NCBI RefSeq assembly: GCF_023073415.1
Contig: NZ_JADPJL010000016.1
Location: 1-64,000, forward strand
Reading direction: 5' to 3'
DNA: 64,000 bases
Source: Bradyrhizobium sp. 190
GTDB taxonomy: Bacteria > Pseudomonadota > Alphaproteobacteria > Rhizobiales > Xanthobacteraceae
Position 1 is the stretch's first letter, and every line of letters starts with the position of its first letter. This document shows positions 37,756 to 47,176 of the stretch, piece after piece. Both the position numbers and the translations under genes were made by a program. The notes below the pieces were generated by a model. It had not been told where the DNA came from and did no database searches. It was given only the letters and a program-made list of their open reading frames with translations.

Positions 37756-39144
37756 CTAGTCGCAGGCAAGCCGATAATCCCGGAGCACGGGATTGGACCC
37801 AGCTCGCGGTATTCCTTCTTCAGGGATAGGTAGCTCGAGAGCGGTCAGAAGGTAGCAAAGCGCCTCCATCGCCCGCGTCGATTTCGAGAAGGCGCGGAAT
37901 TGGGCGTCGCTCTCCGGATTGAAGTGGCCATGGGCGCTCTTGCCGCGAAAGCTGATCGCGCGCTTGAGGTGGTAGACTGCCTCGTCGGGCAGAACGCCTT
38001 TGCCGAAGCGTGCTTCGACCATGCCAACGAGCCGCTTGAACTGCTGCTCGGCAGTTTCCGCCCTGATCCAGCGGATAGCGCCCGCAATCCGCTCGCCAAT
38101 GGCAACGTCATGGCCGAGCTCTTGCGCTTTCGCCGCCGCCACGGCCAAGATTGCATCGATATCGGAACCGGAGAGCATGGGTTGCGCTTTCGCGATAGGG
38201 ATGTCCTCAAGCCAGCGGCAAGCGTTGAGCAGCCGTTCCGAAGAGACCACATTCTTCAAGCCGAAGCTTGCCATCATGAGTGCGTTGGGTCGCCGCCATG
38301 CCGCCGCCCGGTTCATCCAGGCAACAAGGCATTCCCGGAAAGAGGCCAGCTCCTTGTCGTCCCAGCATCGTACCGGCGAGCCGCCGACCCAGAGATCGCG
38401 ATTGTCGACCTCAGCCTCGGGCCAGATATAGTGCACTTCATGCTCGCCGGGATATTCGTGCTGTTCGGCGGCTTCCATCATCTGCGCGAAGGAAAGGCGG
38501 TCGATCCGGATTGCCGATGGCTTAAGCTGCACACCGAAGCAAAACGACAGGAAATTCACGTAATCCGAGACGTGCTCGATGTAGTCCCGTAGGCTTGGCG
38601 GCTCTTCGAATTCGATTTCGAAGGTTGGCCAGAGCTCTTTCGGCCCCTCAAACTCCCCGCCATAGGTCGCGCTATACCAAGCTCGAACCGTCAAGCCCTG
38701 GGCAGTATCGTTGAAGATGATGAGGTGCTCTTCCGTTGGGAACCGGTTGCGGCCGATCGCTTTGACTTTACGGTCATGGCGCATCAGTCCATTCGTATGC
38801 TTCACGTGGAAGGAGACCCTCTTGACTCTGTCCTCGGCTCTCCACGGATCGTGGCCAACGACAGCAACGTTTGAAAGAATTTCTTGCCGGTGCGTCTCCC
38901 GTTGCGGCGCGATGTTGCGCGAACTCGTTCCTGCGATCGTCGTGACGTTGGAATGCAGCGAGACGATTTCATTCGTCTCGGTTTGCAAAAAGACCGGCTG
39001 CTCCCCCTTGATGTGAAAGAAGTCCGCGTAGCTATAGATCCGGGCGCGAATCTCTTCATCCGAGACCAGCACCGTTCCCGTGAGGTTTTCACCGGTAACA
39101 AGCTCGATGCAATGCAGCGGCTTCCCGCTCTCGATCTTCGGCAT
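37756..39144 (-). CDS. ApeA-like HEPN anti-phage protein (putative)
   Basis: 462-aa protein. Residues ~1-250 resemble the beta-rich N-terminal domain of ApeA-type proteins (GENLTGTVLVSDEEI at the start; WPTFEIEFEEPPSLRDYIEH mid-domain). The C-terminal part is HEPN-like with FRGKSAHGHF (Arg400-x4-His405). ApeA is a HEPN protein that blocks phage growth. The gene leads a reverse-strand set (ApeA-like, MauJ-like HEPN, RusA-like) directly beyond the CBASS operon. Assignment rests on architecture and motif, not alignment. Confidence 0.65.
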   Translation of the reverse strand: MPKIESGKPLHCIELVTGENLTGTVLVSDEEIRARIYSYADFFHIKGEQPVFLQTETNEIVSLHSNVTTIAGTSSRNIAPQRETHRQEILSNVAVVGHDPWRAEDRVKRVSFHVKHTNGLMRHDRKVKAIGRNRFPTEEHLIIFNDTAQGLTVRAWYSATYGGEFEGPKELWPTFEIEFEEPPSLRDYIEHVSDYVNFLSFCFGVQLKPSAIRIDRLSFAQMMEAAEQHEYPGEHEVHYIWPEAEVDNRDLWVGGSPVRCWDDKELASFRECLVAWMNRAAAWRRPNALMMASFGLKNVVSSERLLNACRWLEDIPIAKAQPMLSGSDIDAILAVAAAKAQELGHDVAIGERIAGAIRWIRAETAEQQFKRLVGMVEARFGKGVLPDEAVYHLKRAISFRGKSAHGHFNPESDAQFRAFSKSTRAMEALCYLLTALELPIPEEGIPRAGSNPVLRDYRLACD

Positions 39145-39495
39145 GCAACACCTTTGGTGCTTTACGTGCTCTGCATCATGTACGAGCTAGAACCGCCATG
39201 CCGCCAGAGCCGCAAAAAAAGATCAACACTGCCGCACAAACCGCCAGCGCGCCGACCGCATTAATCCTGAATCCCCACAGACTGACTTCGAGCCTTGGCT
39301 CACGCATCGCGCAATTCTCCATTTAGAACTTAGAGAACGGCTATGCGGAGGGATTTCTTTTTGTCGCCGGTTTTCTGCCGGTCGTCAACCACGCGCGGCT
39401 TTTCGATCGTGGATGCTTTTAAAGGAGCTTTGAAGGGCATTTGAAGGCCGTTTGAAAACCTGCAGGGGCCCGGGAGTTCGGCTGCGCTGTCGTCT
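39145..39495. other. Intergenic region upstream of the HEPN operon
   Basis: No gene. A hairpin-like sequence CGCCGGTTTTCTGCCGGTCG lies near 39365-39384. It should contain the promoter of the ApeA-like gene, but none was identified with confidence. Confidence 0.35.
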
Positions 39496-39499
39496 TAGC

Positions 39500-39790
39500 A
39501 CGCATGGCCCAGGTGATTCCCCTGTTCTGTCAGAAGCAGCCGTCACAAAAGAGGGCTTGGGCGCGTGCGGCAAGCCGCACCGGCGCCACCCGTCTACCGA
39601 AAACGATCCCAATACACTGGTGTCCGAGGCAGATGCCAAGAATGGGGAGGCACCTGAAGGTTCGCGGACATCGCCGTAGATATCCTGGCCTCACTTGGGG
39701 TGCAGGGGCCAGGAGAAATCACCACTGCGAGCGGCTTGAGGTCAACAAATCTCTGACGCAACGAGAACACCGGCGGCCACACGGAAATCT
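39500..39790 (-). pseudogene. Glutamine amidotransferase (TrpG/PabA-type) fragment
   Basis: Reverse-strand reading gives FVDLKPLAVVISPGPCTPSE, the oxyanion-strand motif of anthranilate synthase component II. After a frame change comes ILGICLGHQ-like sequence and GIVFGRRVAPVRLAA. Reading frames are broken and both ends are missing. A TrpE-type scrap lies at 12095-12290, so tryptophan or folate genes have decayed in this island. Confidence 0.6.
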
Positions 39791-39799
39791 ATCCAACAA

Positions 39800-40176
39800 G
39801 GGCGTTTAGAAAGCCCTGTTCTGCATGCTCCGGGCTTCACGTTACGGGGCATCTAGAACGTTTAAACCGTACTTTTGGATCTGTTCGGTCAGGAGTGCAT
39901 TGAAGCAGGATAGGATGTTGTGCGGTCAAGGACCAAGCTTCGTCGGGCAAACGGGCGAACGATCCGTGTTGCCCGAGGCAGACTGCTGCCTCAACCCGCG
40001 GCTTGAAGGCGATGACAAAACGACAGCATCTACATGCGCGCCAATTCAGCAACGAAAGCCCGTTCACAGGCTTCCACGTCGATCCATTGTCAGTTCCCAT
40101 GCGTCCTGCGCCGAAGGCCGATCCTTTGTCCCGCCGCCGTAGGAGGGCGGTTGTCAGCGGAGTTTCAGTCATGGTC
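39800..40176. other. No gene recognised
   Basis: Overlapping short frames on both strands, none with recognised motifs. Confidence 0.35.
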
Positions 40177-40857
40177 CTATGCGTTCCGAAAAAAGCCGTG
40201 CCTTTGCAAAATTGGCAGCAGCTCATGATGGTCATGAATGATGTAATCCGGCTGCGCAGCCTGCAAACGCGACTCGGAAACAAATCCGCCGGTAATGGAT
40301 ATGCTGATAAGCCCGAGGTCGCGTGCAATTTCCGTTTCAACCGGCATATCGCCGATGATGAAGGTTGACTCTGGCTTCAGATTATTTGCTTGCATATACA
40401 GGCGAAGCCGTTCGCCTTTGCTCATGCTTTTGAATTGAGTGGCGCGGCTTTCGAAGGCTAGAACCTCGTTGACGCAATCGTCGATTCCAAGCCTGCGGAT
40501 TTGGGAACGAAGAGGATCGACTATATAGCTGCTGAGAACGATCGTTGAGACCGCCTGTCGACGTGCCGCTTCTAAAATGCAGCGCGCGCCTTTGCGCAGA
40601 TCGGCCTTGCGCGCCAGCGGTTCGTAGGTGTCGTGAAAAATAGCGCTGCCATCGCTATCCACGATTGCGGCTTCACCTTCCGACATTCCGACACTGCGGT
40701 AAAGAACAGAAAGCGGGAGCTCGCACTGTTGCCGAAAAGTTTGCATATCGATATCAGGGCGACCGAAGCGCCCTAGAATGAGATTGATCGTTTTCAGCAA
40801 CGCATCGGCGTCGTCGAGCAGCGTGCCATTCCAATCAAATACTAGAGTAGGTTTCAT
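40177..40857 (-). CDS. HAD-superfamily phosphatase
   Basis: 226-aa HAD hydrolase. Motif I is VFDWNGTLLDD, where the second Asp is Asn, a variant known in some HAD proteins. Motif II is the Ser in TIVLSSY, motif III the Lys in FKSMSKGE, and motif IV is FIIGDMPVETEIA. A helical cap (residues ~20-90) resembles phosphoglycolate phosphatase. The ATG at 40857 follows TGAGG and lies 7 bp after the PurF-like gene, so the two are an operon. The likely substrate is the phosphorylated product of that enzyme. Confidence 0.85.
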   Translation of the reverse strand: MKPTLVFDWNGTLLDDADALLKTINLILGRFGRPDIDMQTFRQQCELPLSVLYRSVGMSEGEAAIVDSDGSAIFHDTYEPLARKADLRKGARCILEAARRQAVSTIVLSSYIVDPLRSQIRRLGIDDCVNEVLAFESRATQFKSMSKGERLRLYMQANNLKPESTFIIGDMPVETEIARDLGLISISITGGFVSESRLQAAQPDYIIHDHHELLPILQRHGFFRNA

Positions 40858-40864
40858 GATGACC

Positions 40865-42451
40865 TCAGGCAACGGCTGATTCCGGGAAGGGAAGATCGGC
40901 GATTAACTTGTTCAAATTCTTGTTCGCGCGTTTTTGCCCCGCTGGGGTTGGCATCTCGAACGTAAACGGCGACAAATCGATTCCATCATGCCCCTGCGGA
41001 AGCAAGGATACGAGAACTTGGAAGGGTAGATAAGTGATAGTCGCAGCATCGATGGATACGGCAATTGTGCTTTCGATGATCCTGAGCATTTGCGGTTCGA
41101 TGTTATGAAAACGCAGGCTTTGCTTCCGCTGTTCGGATGGCAGAGCTTTCCATATTTGCCAGAACACCAACTCATCCATCGTGTCGATACCCATGCCGTA
41201 GTAATTTGGCGCCACTATAGGTGGTGAACCGATTACCCAATGCACAGCCTTTGCCCCGGCGGAAAGGAGCATATTCGTGACAGCCCGACTCGTATCGCCG
41301 CGAATGAGGGCTTCATCGACCATGATTATGGTGCTGTCAGCAACGTCCTCCTCTGCGACACGGTATTTCTGGTCAATAAGAGATCTTCGCTCGCTAATGA
41401 TACCTACAAGCGTCCGCTGAGAAAACTGTGTTGCGACGACTTCGTGACGTCGGACGATGGCACCGTCTTCGGCGAGTGATGCAAACAGACCATCAGCATA
41501 CGGCCCTCCGGTTCGCGGCATGGAAGAAACGATAAAAGGGGCGGACCCCACTTCTACTGCCAGTCTCGGCGCAATAAGTTTACCAAGAGCCACTCCGATA
41601 TTGTAACGGGTTTCGAGATGAGATTGGCGTTTCGACGTGTTGGGGCTTCCTAGGTAAAGCGTCTCGTAGGCGCACAGCTTGGTTTTATGTCGAGCATCGC
41701 CCACAGATCGATCAAGGCATACTCCCGTTTTTCCGTTCACATACTTGATGTGGCCTGGTAAAATTTCGTCTGCCTTGCCTTGTAGTCCGGAAAAGGCACA
41801 GTTTTCCGAAGCAAAAAGCAGAAAGCCGTCGTCGGTTTGCATGAATTCCAAAGGTCGCAAACCATATCGGTTGCGGAAAGCAATGAGATTTCCTTCACCA
41901 TCCAACAAGAGTGCGCTGACGGCGCCATCGACACGGTCATCTATCTCCCGAAAGAGGTTTTCGTGATTCACCGGCAGACCATGCTGCCAATAATCACTTT
42001 GACAGGTACGCTCAATCAGCTTGAGCAAGAGTTCGGCATCAGTTTTGCCGTCAAAGCTGTGCCCTTGGACGAGCAATTCCTCTCTAAGTTCATCAGCGTT
42101 GACCAAGGCCCCGTCTAGGGAAATCGTCAAATGGCGGAAACCGTCTTTATGGTTGTGAACAGGCTGAACGTCGCTCTCGTCGCGCTCCCTGTTAGACGGA
42201 CTACGAATGTGTGCAATCGCTACGCGGGGCCTGAAATTCGCATACTGTTCATTATAGTCATTTGTTGTTAATTCGCGTGCCGGCTGAGACGACTTTGTAT
42301 ACTGAACACGTTTTTCATGCATGAAGACGGCAAGACCGAACCCCGCCTGTCCACGAAGTGCAAGTTTCGGAAGCATGTGCTGGAGCCGATCATAAACGGT
42401 CTCCTGTGAATGACTTGAAGGCAACAGAAAAACACCAGCAACGCCGGACAT
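40865..42451 (-). CDS. PurF-like amidophosphoribosyltransferase paralogue with Ser at the catalytic Cys
   Basis: 528-aa protein with an N-terminal class II glutamine amidotransferase (Ntn) domain (1-240) and a phosphoribosyltransferase domain. The PRPP loop is TIIMVDEALIRGDTSRAVTN. PurF normally starts MCGIxG with Cys as nucleophile; here it is MSGVAG (codon TCC). The HNG oxyanion motif also appears replaced by LDG in TISLDGALVNADEL. Glutamine hydrolysis is therefore doubtful, while PRPP binding looks preserved. It may use free ammonia or another nucleophile. The ATG at 42451 follows GAAGGATAATAGC and is preferred over the frame opening at 42637. Paired with a HAD phosphatase. Confidence 0.85.
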   Translation of the reverse strand: MSGVAGVFLLPSSHSQETVYDRLQHMLPKLALRGQAGFGLAVFMHEKRVQYTKSSQPARELTTNDYNEQYANFRPRVAIAHIRSPSNRERDESDVQPVHNHKDGFRHLTISLDGALVNADELREELLVQGHSFDGKTDAELLLKLIERTCQSDYWQHGLPVNHENLFREIDDRVDGAVSALLLDGEGNLIAFRNRYGLRPLEFMQTDDGFLLFASENCAFSGLQGKADEILPGHIKYVNGKTGVCLDRSVGDARHKTKLCAYETLYLGSPNTSKRQSHLETRYNIGVALGKLIAPRLAVEVGSAPFIVSSMPRTGGPYADGLFASLAEDGAIVRRHEVVATQFSQRTLVGIISERRSLIDQKYRVAEEDVADSTIIMVDEALIRGDTSRAVTNMLLSAGAKAVHWVIGSPPIVAPNYYGMGIDTMDELVFWQIWKALPSEQRKQSLRFHNIEPQMLRIIESTIAVSIDAATITYLPFQVLVSLLPQGHDGIDLSPFTFEMPTPAGQKRANKNLNKLIADLPFPESAVA

Positions 42452-43170
42452 GCTATTATCCTTCAAAGAAAAGATGACGATTGTTATCGTCGTCATTCGA
42501 CAAACTGCGTGTGTCGTGTTCAACCAAGACTCCGCGCCCGAATCCGACACTAAGGCGATGTATTCCGCCGGCGCGGTGCGAAGCACGTCGTTCTGCTCCC
42601 CTTTCAGCAAGGAGCGTGCCAGCGTCTTAGGTGGCACGGCTCACGCCGGCAGATCGCGACGGCTCCGGAAATACGGGAGTTTTGATCAAACGGCCGCGAT
42701 CCGAGCTGTTGGATCTACGACATGTTGGCTGAGGCGCGACGCGTTTTACGCAAATAGGCGTCGCGAATTGAACGTCCGCAGTCGGCGCGGCGCTAGAGTC
42801 ATCCAGATCGCCCGCATGCAGTGTCGCCGGTAATTGTTACAAGATCATTGGCTCCCGGTGCACCATATGCGGTGCGCGTAAGTGCGGATAGCGCGACCAA
42901 CCGCAAGAAGAACATGCACCTGACCGTCGCGAAAGCCCGGTGGCTTGGTCGATGACGGCTGCAGGATCGGCCTACTCTCCCCAGTAGGCGCAACGTGCGC
43001 TCCGGTTTCGAGACGGTGGGATCGAAAGGAGAGGGCAGGCCAGGTGCAGATGATCGATGCCGTTGAGGCGCTCGCCATCGATCCCGCCGATGTCGCAAGC
43101 CGACCCGCTGGCACCACGTTCATAACCGTCTGTCTGTGAAACCCGCGTTCCTACCCGAAGAACATCAGTC
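42452..43170. other. Uncharacterised region
   Basis: Several 80-130-codon frames overlap on both strands with no recognised domain. Probably decayed sequence. Confidence 0.35.
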
Positions 43171-43179
43171 TATTGTCAG

Positions 43180-43660
43180 AGAGTGGATGGATCTGCTCCA
43201 ATGAACAGGACCGCGATGTAGCTCTCATAGAGTGTGCGGTCTCAGTCGAGAAGGGGCAGGCTAACAGCCTCGAATATTGGCTGCGACAGCCAGACGGCGC
43301 TTTCCGCTGGTACCGGTGCACGGCCGTGCCGCTCAGGAATCGGGGCGGTAGCGTTCGGGAATTGCTTAGCTTTGGATGGATGTGCACCACGACAAACTTT
43401 CTGGCCGCCACAATGGCTCATCGAGGCTCACTGGGACGCAACTGCGGGCGCCCGGCGGCATTCTGAAATGGTCGGTCAAGCAGCTGGCCGGGCGAAGTGG
43501 GGATATCCTCCGCGGTCATTCGCCGGCTCGAGGAGTACAACGACACTCCGCCGATGGTCGACGAGTTGATGGAAATCCTCCGGAGCACGTTTTCGGCTGC
43601 GGAAATCGAATGTTTTTCCCGCTGTGGCAAGCCAGGTAATCCGGTCGCGATAGATTGAGC
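43180..43660 (+). pseudogene. PAS plus XRE-type regulator remnant
   Basis: One frame reads LEYWLRQPDGAFRWYRCTAV and PLRNRGGSVRELL, the second half of a PAS_3-type domain. After frame changes come TGTQLRAPGGILKWSVKQLA and ISSAVIRRLEEYNDTPPMVD, which is an XRE helix-turn-helix with its recognition helix. Frame breaks and the missing N-terminus show decay. Confidence 0.55.
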
Positions 43661-43713
43661 TTTGCCGGCGCAGGGCTCTGATGATCTTCTGTCGTCCCTC
43701 CAGTTGACCGATT

Positions 43714-44496
43714 CTAATTTCCCCGATAGCTAGGCGACCTCTTCTCAAAAAAGGCGTTCATTCCCTCTTGCTGGTCGGACGTCGTGAATGCGTGCCTGAT
43801 GGCTTGTCGTTCAAATTCTAGACCGGCATCAAGCGTGGTTTGGTAGGCGGCGAGTACAGCCGCTTTAGCCAGTTCTATGGAACGCGGCGGCTTGTGCGCA
43901 ATAATTTCGGCAACTTCGAGAGCGCGGCTCTGCGCCTTGCCGTCTGCCGTGACCTCGGCAACAAGCCCAGCTTGATGGGCTGCGCGCGCAGAGATGGATT
44001 GTCCGGTCAGGATCATGAGCATCGCGAGTGATTTGCCGGCCACGCGGGTCAATCGCTGGGTTGCTCCGTCTCCCGGCAATATCCCGATATTGATCTCCGG
44101 CTGCCCGAAGGCGGCGCCTTCACCGGCGATCACGATGTCGGCCAGCAGCGCGAGCTCGTGACCACCGCCAAAGCAAATCCCCTCAACCGCGGCAATAAGT
44201 GGCTTGGGGAAATTAGCGATATCCCGCCAGGCAGAACGTCGCGCGGAATTGTCGACGGCTTCGAACCCTCGTTGCCGCATTTCCTTGATATCGGCACCGG
44301 CGGAAAAGAACGCATCGCTGCCACGAAGAACGACGCAGCGGACGTCATCATCCAGCGTGGCCTTGCAAAGGGCGGCCGCGAGTTCCGCGATCAGATCATT
44401 GCTCAGCGCGTTTCGTTTGGATGCCCTATTCAATGTCAAGAGCACCACATGCGGCAAGGGAGACGTCCAAAGAATGAGGTCAGGCTTGGCGTTCAA
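43714..44496 (-). CDS. Enoyl-CoA hydratase/isomerase family protein
   Basis: 260-aa crotonase-fold enzyme. The oxyanion hole is formed by FFSAGADIKEM and the catalytic segment is AAVEGICFGGGHELALLADI, with INIGILPGDGATQRLTRVAG following. The Gly-Gly-Gly-His before Glu and the Pro-Gly-Asp-Gly are normal for hydratases. The TTG at 44496 with AAGG upstream gives the typical family length; ATG codons at 44547 and 44568 would add 17-24 residues. It is 93 bp downstream of the LacI gene on the same strand and may act on acyl-CoA made by the nearby CoA-transferases. Confidence 0.85.
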   Translation of the reverse strand: MNAKPDLILWTSPLPHVVLLTLNRASKRNALSNDLIAELAAALCKATLDDDVRCVVLRGSDAFFSAGADIKEMRQRGFEAVDNSARRSAWRDIANFPKPLIAAVEGICFGGGHELALLADIVIAGEGAAFGQPEINIGILPGDGATQRLTRVAGKSLAMLMILTGQSISARAAHQAGLVAEVTADGKAQSRALEVAEIIAHKPPRSIELAKAAVLAAYQTTLDAGLEFERQAIRHAFTTSDQQEGMNAFFEKRSPSYRGN

Positions 44497-44589
44497 CGCA
44501 GCACCTTTGCAAATTACGGATAAGCGCCATTTACACTGAAATAGCATTCGCGAACAGCCGTCCTGCATGCCAGCCGGGGCTGCGGCCCT

Positions 44590-45666
44590 TCATCGCGGCC
44601 GCCTTGGCAGGCGGTCGGCGGTCCGTGGTGACGCGGTGGACGACCGCATCACCAGGCGATAGGGCAACAGGACGCTCTTGGGGACGGGCCTTCCCGCGAT
44701 CGCATTGATGAGATAGTCGGCTGCGCCGCGGCCTATTTCAGCGGCGGGAATACTGATCGTCGTAAGCGGCGGATCCATCTGTGCCGACAGTTCCACGTCG
44801 TCGAAACCGGTAATCGAAAGCGCCCGCGGCACGCTCAAACCCATCTTGCGGGCTTCCGTAATGGCGCCGATGGCCAGCGTGTCGGTGGTGCAGATCACGG
44901 CGGTCGTGTCGGGATGGTCAGTGAGCAGTTGGCGAAGCGCGCTTCGTCCTTGCGCGAGCGAGTGGTCGGCCTTGATGACTTGAGTCGGCTGGAGTCGGAT
45001 ATCGACTTCAGCGAGAGCGCGCTGGATGCCATCGAGTCGCGCGCGCGAACGGTCATTTGACGGCCGAATGTTGGCAATTGCACCGAAACGAACGTGTCCC
45101 AGGCCGAGAAGAAATTCGGTCATCTCGCGAGTGGCGCGTTCGTTGTCGATGCCAATGGCAGGAATGCCGCCGCCCGCCTTCGAGACATAAGTCGTAATGA
45201 CGGGCACGCCAGTTTGCTCTACCAGAGCTCGTAACTCCCGACCGTGCGAGCCTCCCACTAGCACAATGCCGTCTATGCCGCGCTCGATGAGGCTCTGCAT
45301 CTCCTGCAACTCGCGGCGTTGATCATACTGCGAATTGGCGATGAATAACGTGTAGCCGCTTTCGCTTAGTCGGTTCTGCAGGGCCTCCACGCCTTCGGCA
45401 AAGATGCCAAGGCCTAGCGTCGGAACAATCGCGCCGATCGTCCGCATGCGTCCCGATTTCAGCGCCCGGGCCGCGCTGTCCGGCGTATAGGATAGATCGG
45501 TGATGTATCGCATCACTTTATCGCGCAGTTCGGGCCTGACAATTTCTGGATGATTTAGAACCCGCGACACCGTCGCCGGCGACACGTTCGCCTTTCTCGC
45601 GACGTCCTCGATCTTCACCCTTGGCTGCGACCGGCCTTTGGGATCAGCGATCGATTTCTTGTCCAT
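44590..45666 (-). CDS. LacI-family transcriptional repressor
   Basis: 358-aa regulator. The N-terminal helix-turn-helix is VKIEDVARKANVSPATVSRV with hinge helix SAARALKSGRM, followed by a periplasmic-binding-protein-like sugar domain (residues ~75-340). The start MDKKSIADPKG at 45666 was chosen as the first well-placed ATG. It diverges from the CoA-transferase gene, and a TGAAAACGATTTCA palindrome lies between them at 45888. The same palindrome occurs at 62302. It probably controls the catabolic locus in response to a sugar or uronide. Confidence 0.92.
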   Translation of the reverse strand: MDKKSIADPKGRSQPRVKIEDVARKANVSPATVSRVLNHPEIVRPELRDKVMRYITDLSYTPDSAARALKSGRMRTIGAIVPTLGLGIFAEGVEALQNRLSESGYTLFIANSQYDQRRELQEMQSLIERGIDGIVLVGGSHGRELRALVEQTGVPVITTYVSKAGGGIPAIGIDNERATREMTEFLLGLGHVRFGAIANIRPSNDRSRARLDGIQRALAEVDIRLQPTQVIKADHSLAQGRSALRQLLTDHPDTTAVICTTDTLAIGAITEARKMGLSVPRALSITGFDDVELSAQMDPPLTTISIPAAEIGRGAADYLINAIAGRPVPKSVLLPYRLVMRSSTASPRTADRLPRRPR

Positions 45667-45887
45667 CTGATCTGCTCGGATTGTCCCATAACGGGCTGTT
45701 AACATCCGTTCGAGTTAAACCACCTGAAGCGTTGCTATCTCAAGCGCAGTGTGCACGAGATCGGTGCTTTTTCATTGAACAGTATGCGCGCGCCCAAGCC
45801 ACAGCAAGCAGAGCGCGCCGGCGGCCATGCTCCGACCGTGCGGCGCTTAACGCCCTTGACTCCGCTGGTCGGGGTGACTAGAAATCA

Positions 45888-45901
45888 TGAAAACGATTTC
45901 A
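45888..45901. promoter_or_regulatory. LacI-type operator
   Basis: TGAAAACGATTTCA is a near-perfect palindrome with the central CG expected for LacI/GalR-family sites. It lies 61 bp upstream of the CoA-transferase start and is identical to the site at 62302-62315. Confidence 0.7.
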
Positions 45902-45961
45902 GAGAGGCGGGAGTTCAGCGACATCTCCGCGAGATCGTCAGAGAGAGCCAAGCAAGAACGT

Positions 45962-47176
45962 ATGGTCGATCTTCTCAAGGGCGTTCGGGTCCTCAGCTTC
46001 AACCACTTCCTGATGGGCCCGATGGGCGTGCAATTTCTCGCCGATCTCGGCGCGGACGTGATCGCTGTGGAGCCGCCGGACGGCGCCTTCCAGCGGAAAT
46101 GGGGCGGGGCGGACAAGCAGGTAGATGGCCAATCCATGCTGCTTCTGACCGGCAATCGCAACAAGCGTAGTCTGACGCTCGATCTCAAGAAGCCGGACGC
46201 GGTTGCCGTTGCGAAAAAGCTGATCGCAACATCGGACGTCATCACCGAGAATTTCCGGCCTGGCGTGCTCAACAAGCTTGGGCTTGGCTATGAGGACGCC
46301 AGGAACATCAAGCCCGATATCATCTATGCCGCTGCGTCCGGATATGGCGCGGACGGGCCGTACGTCAATCGACCTGGCCAGGACCTCTTGGTTCAAGCGT
46401 TGGCGGGCCTTGCTACCATCACCGGAAGCCGCGAACACGGCCCGCGCGCTGTGGGTGTTTCGGCAGTTGATCATCACGGCGCCGTTCTCTTTGCGGCTGG
46501 CATCCTGGCCGCATTGGTGAGGAAAGCGCGCACTGGGCAGGGGTGTCGGGTCGATGTCAGCCTGCTGTCAGCAGCCCTCGACCTGCAGATGGAGTCCTTC
46601 ACGTGCTATCTCAACGGGCAGAGACCGGACGATGTCCGCCAGCCGGGGCCGATCGCAGGATGGTATTATGACGCACCTTACGGCATCTATGCCACCCGTG
46701 ACGGACACATCGCGATTTCGCTCGGATCGCTCGACGTGCTGGCGGATGTGCTTTCGCTTCCCGCCGATCAGCGCGTTCCCGACACGGAAGCTTATCGGCG
46801 GCGCGACCAGGCATCGGCAGCTATTGCGGCCAACATCGCCGAACGCACGACATCGGAGTGCCTTGCGCTGCTTGAGGCTGGCGGAATCTGGCACGCCCGC
46901 ATCAATGACTATTGCGACGTCGTCGTCGACCCGCAGGTCGTTCACAATAAAAGCTTCCAGGTCGTGAAAGGGGCGACAGGGGCGCCGATTACCCTCGTCA
47001 GCCATCCCGTGTGTTACGACGGCGAGGTGCCGGAAGTACGTTTGCCGCCGCAGAAGCTCGGGGCGCAGACAGAAGAAATCCTAAAGGAGCTCGGCTACGA
47101 CGCTCGGCAATTGAAGGATCTCTACGACAGAGGCGCCGTCGGCTCTCTGACATCTCTTTACTCAAAAGGGCTTTAG
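45962..47176 (+). CDS. CaiB/BaiF (family III) CoA-transferase
   Basis: 404-aa class III CoA-transferase. LLKGVRVLSFNHFLMGPMGV begins the fold. The catalytic Asp is likely in NRPGQDLLVQALAG, and LGYEDARNIKPDIIYAAASG is typical of the family. The ATG at 45962 is favoured because the upstream in-frame ATG at 45887 falls on the operator. The last ~8 codons (TSLYSKGL) and the stop come from a junction with a GH88 remnant, so the native C-terminus was replaced. Substrate unknown; a paralogue starts beyond the window end. Confidence 0.9.
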   Translation: MVDLLKGVRVLSFNHFLMGPMGVQFLADLGADVIAVEPPDGAFQRKWGGADKQVDGQSMLLLTGNRNKRSLTLDLKKPDAVAVAKKLIATSDVITENFRPGVLNKLGLGYEDARNIKPDIIYAAASGYGADGPYVNRPGQDLLVQALAGLATITGSREHGPRAVGVSAVDHHGAVLFAAGILAALVRKARTGQGCRVDVSLLSAALDLQMESFTCYLNGQRPDDVRQPGPIAGWYYDAPYGIYATRDGHIAISLGSLDVLADVLSLPADQRVPDTEAYRRRDQASAAIAANIAERTTSECLALLEAGGIWHARINDYCDVVVDPQVVHNKSFQVVKGATGAPITLVSHPVCYDGEVPEVRLPPQKLGAQTEEILKELGYDARQLKDLYDRGAVGSLTSLYSKGL

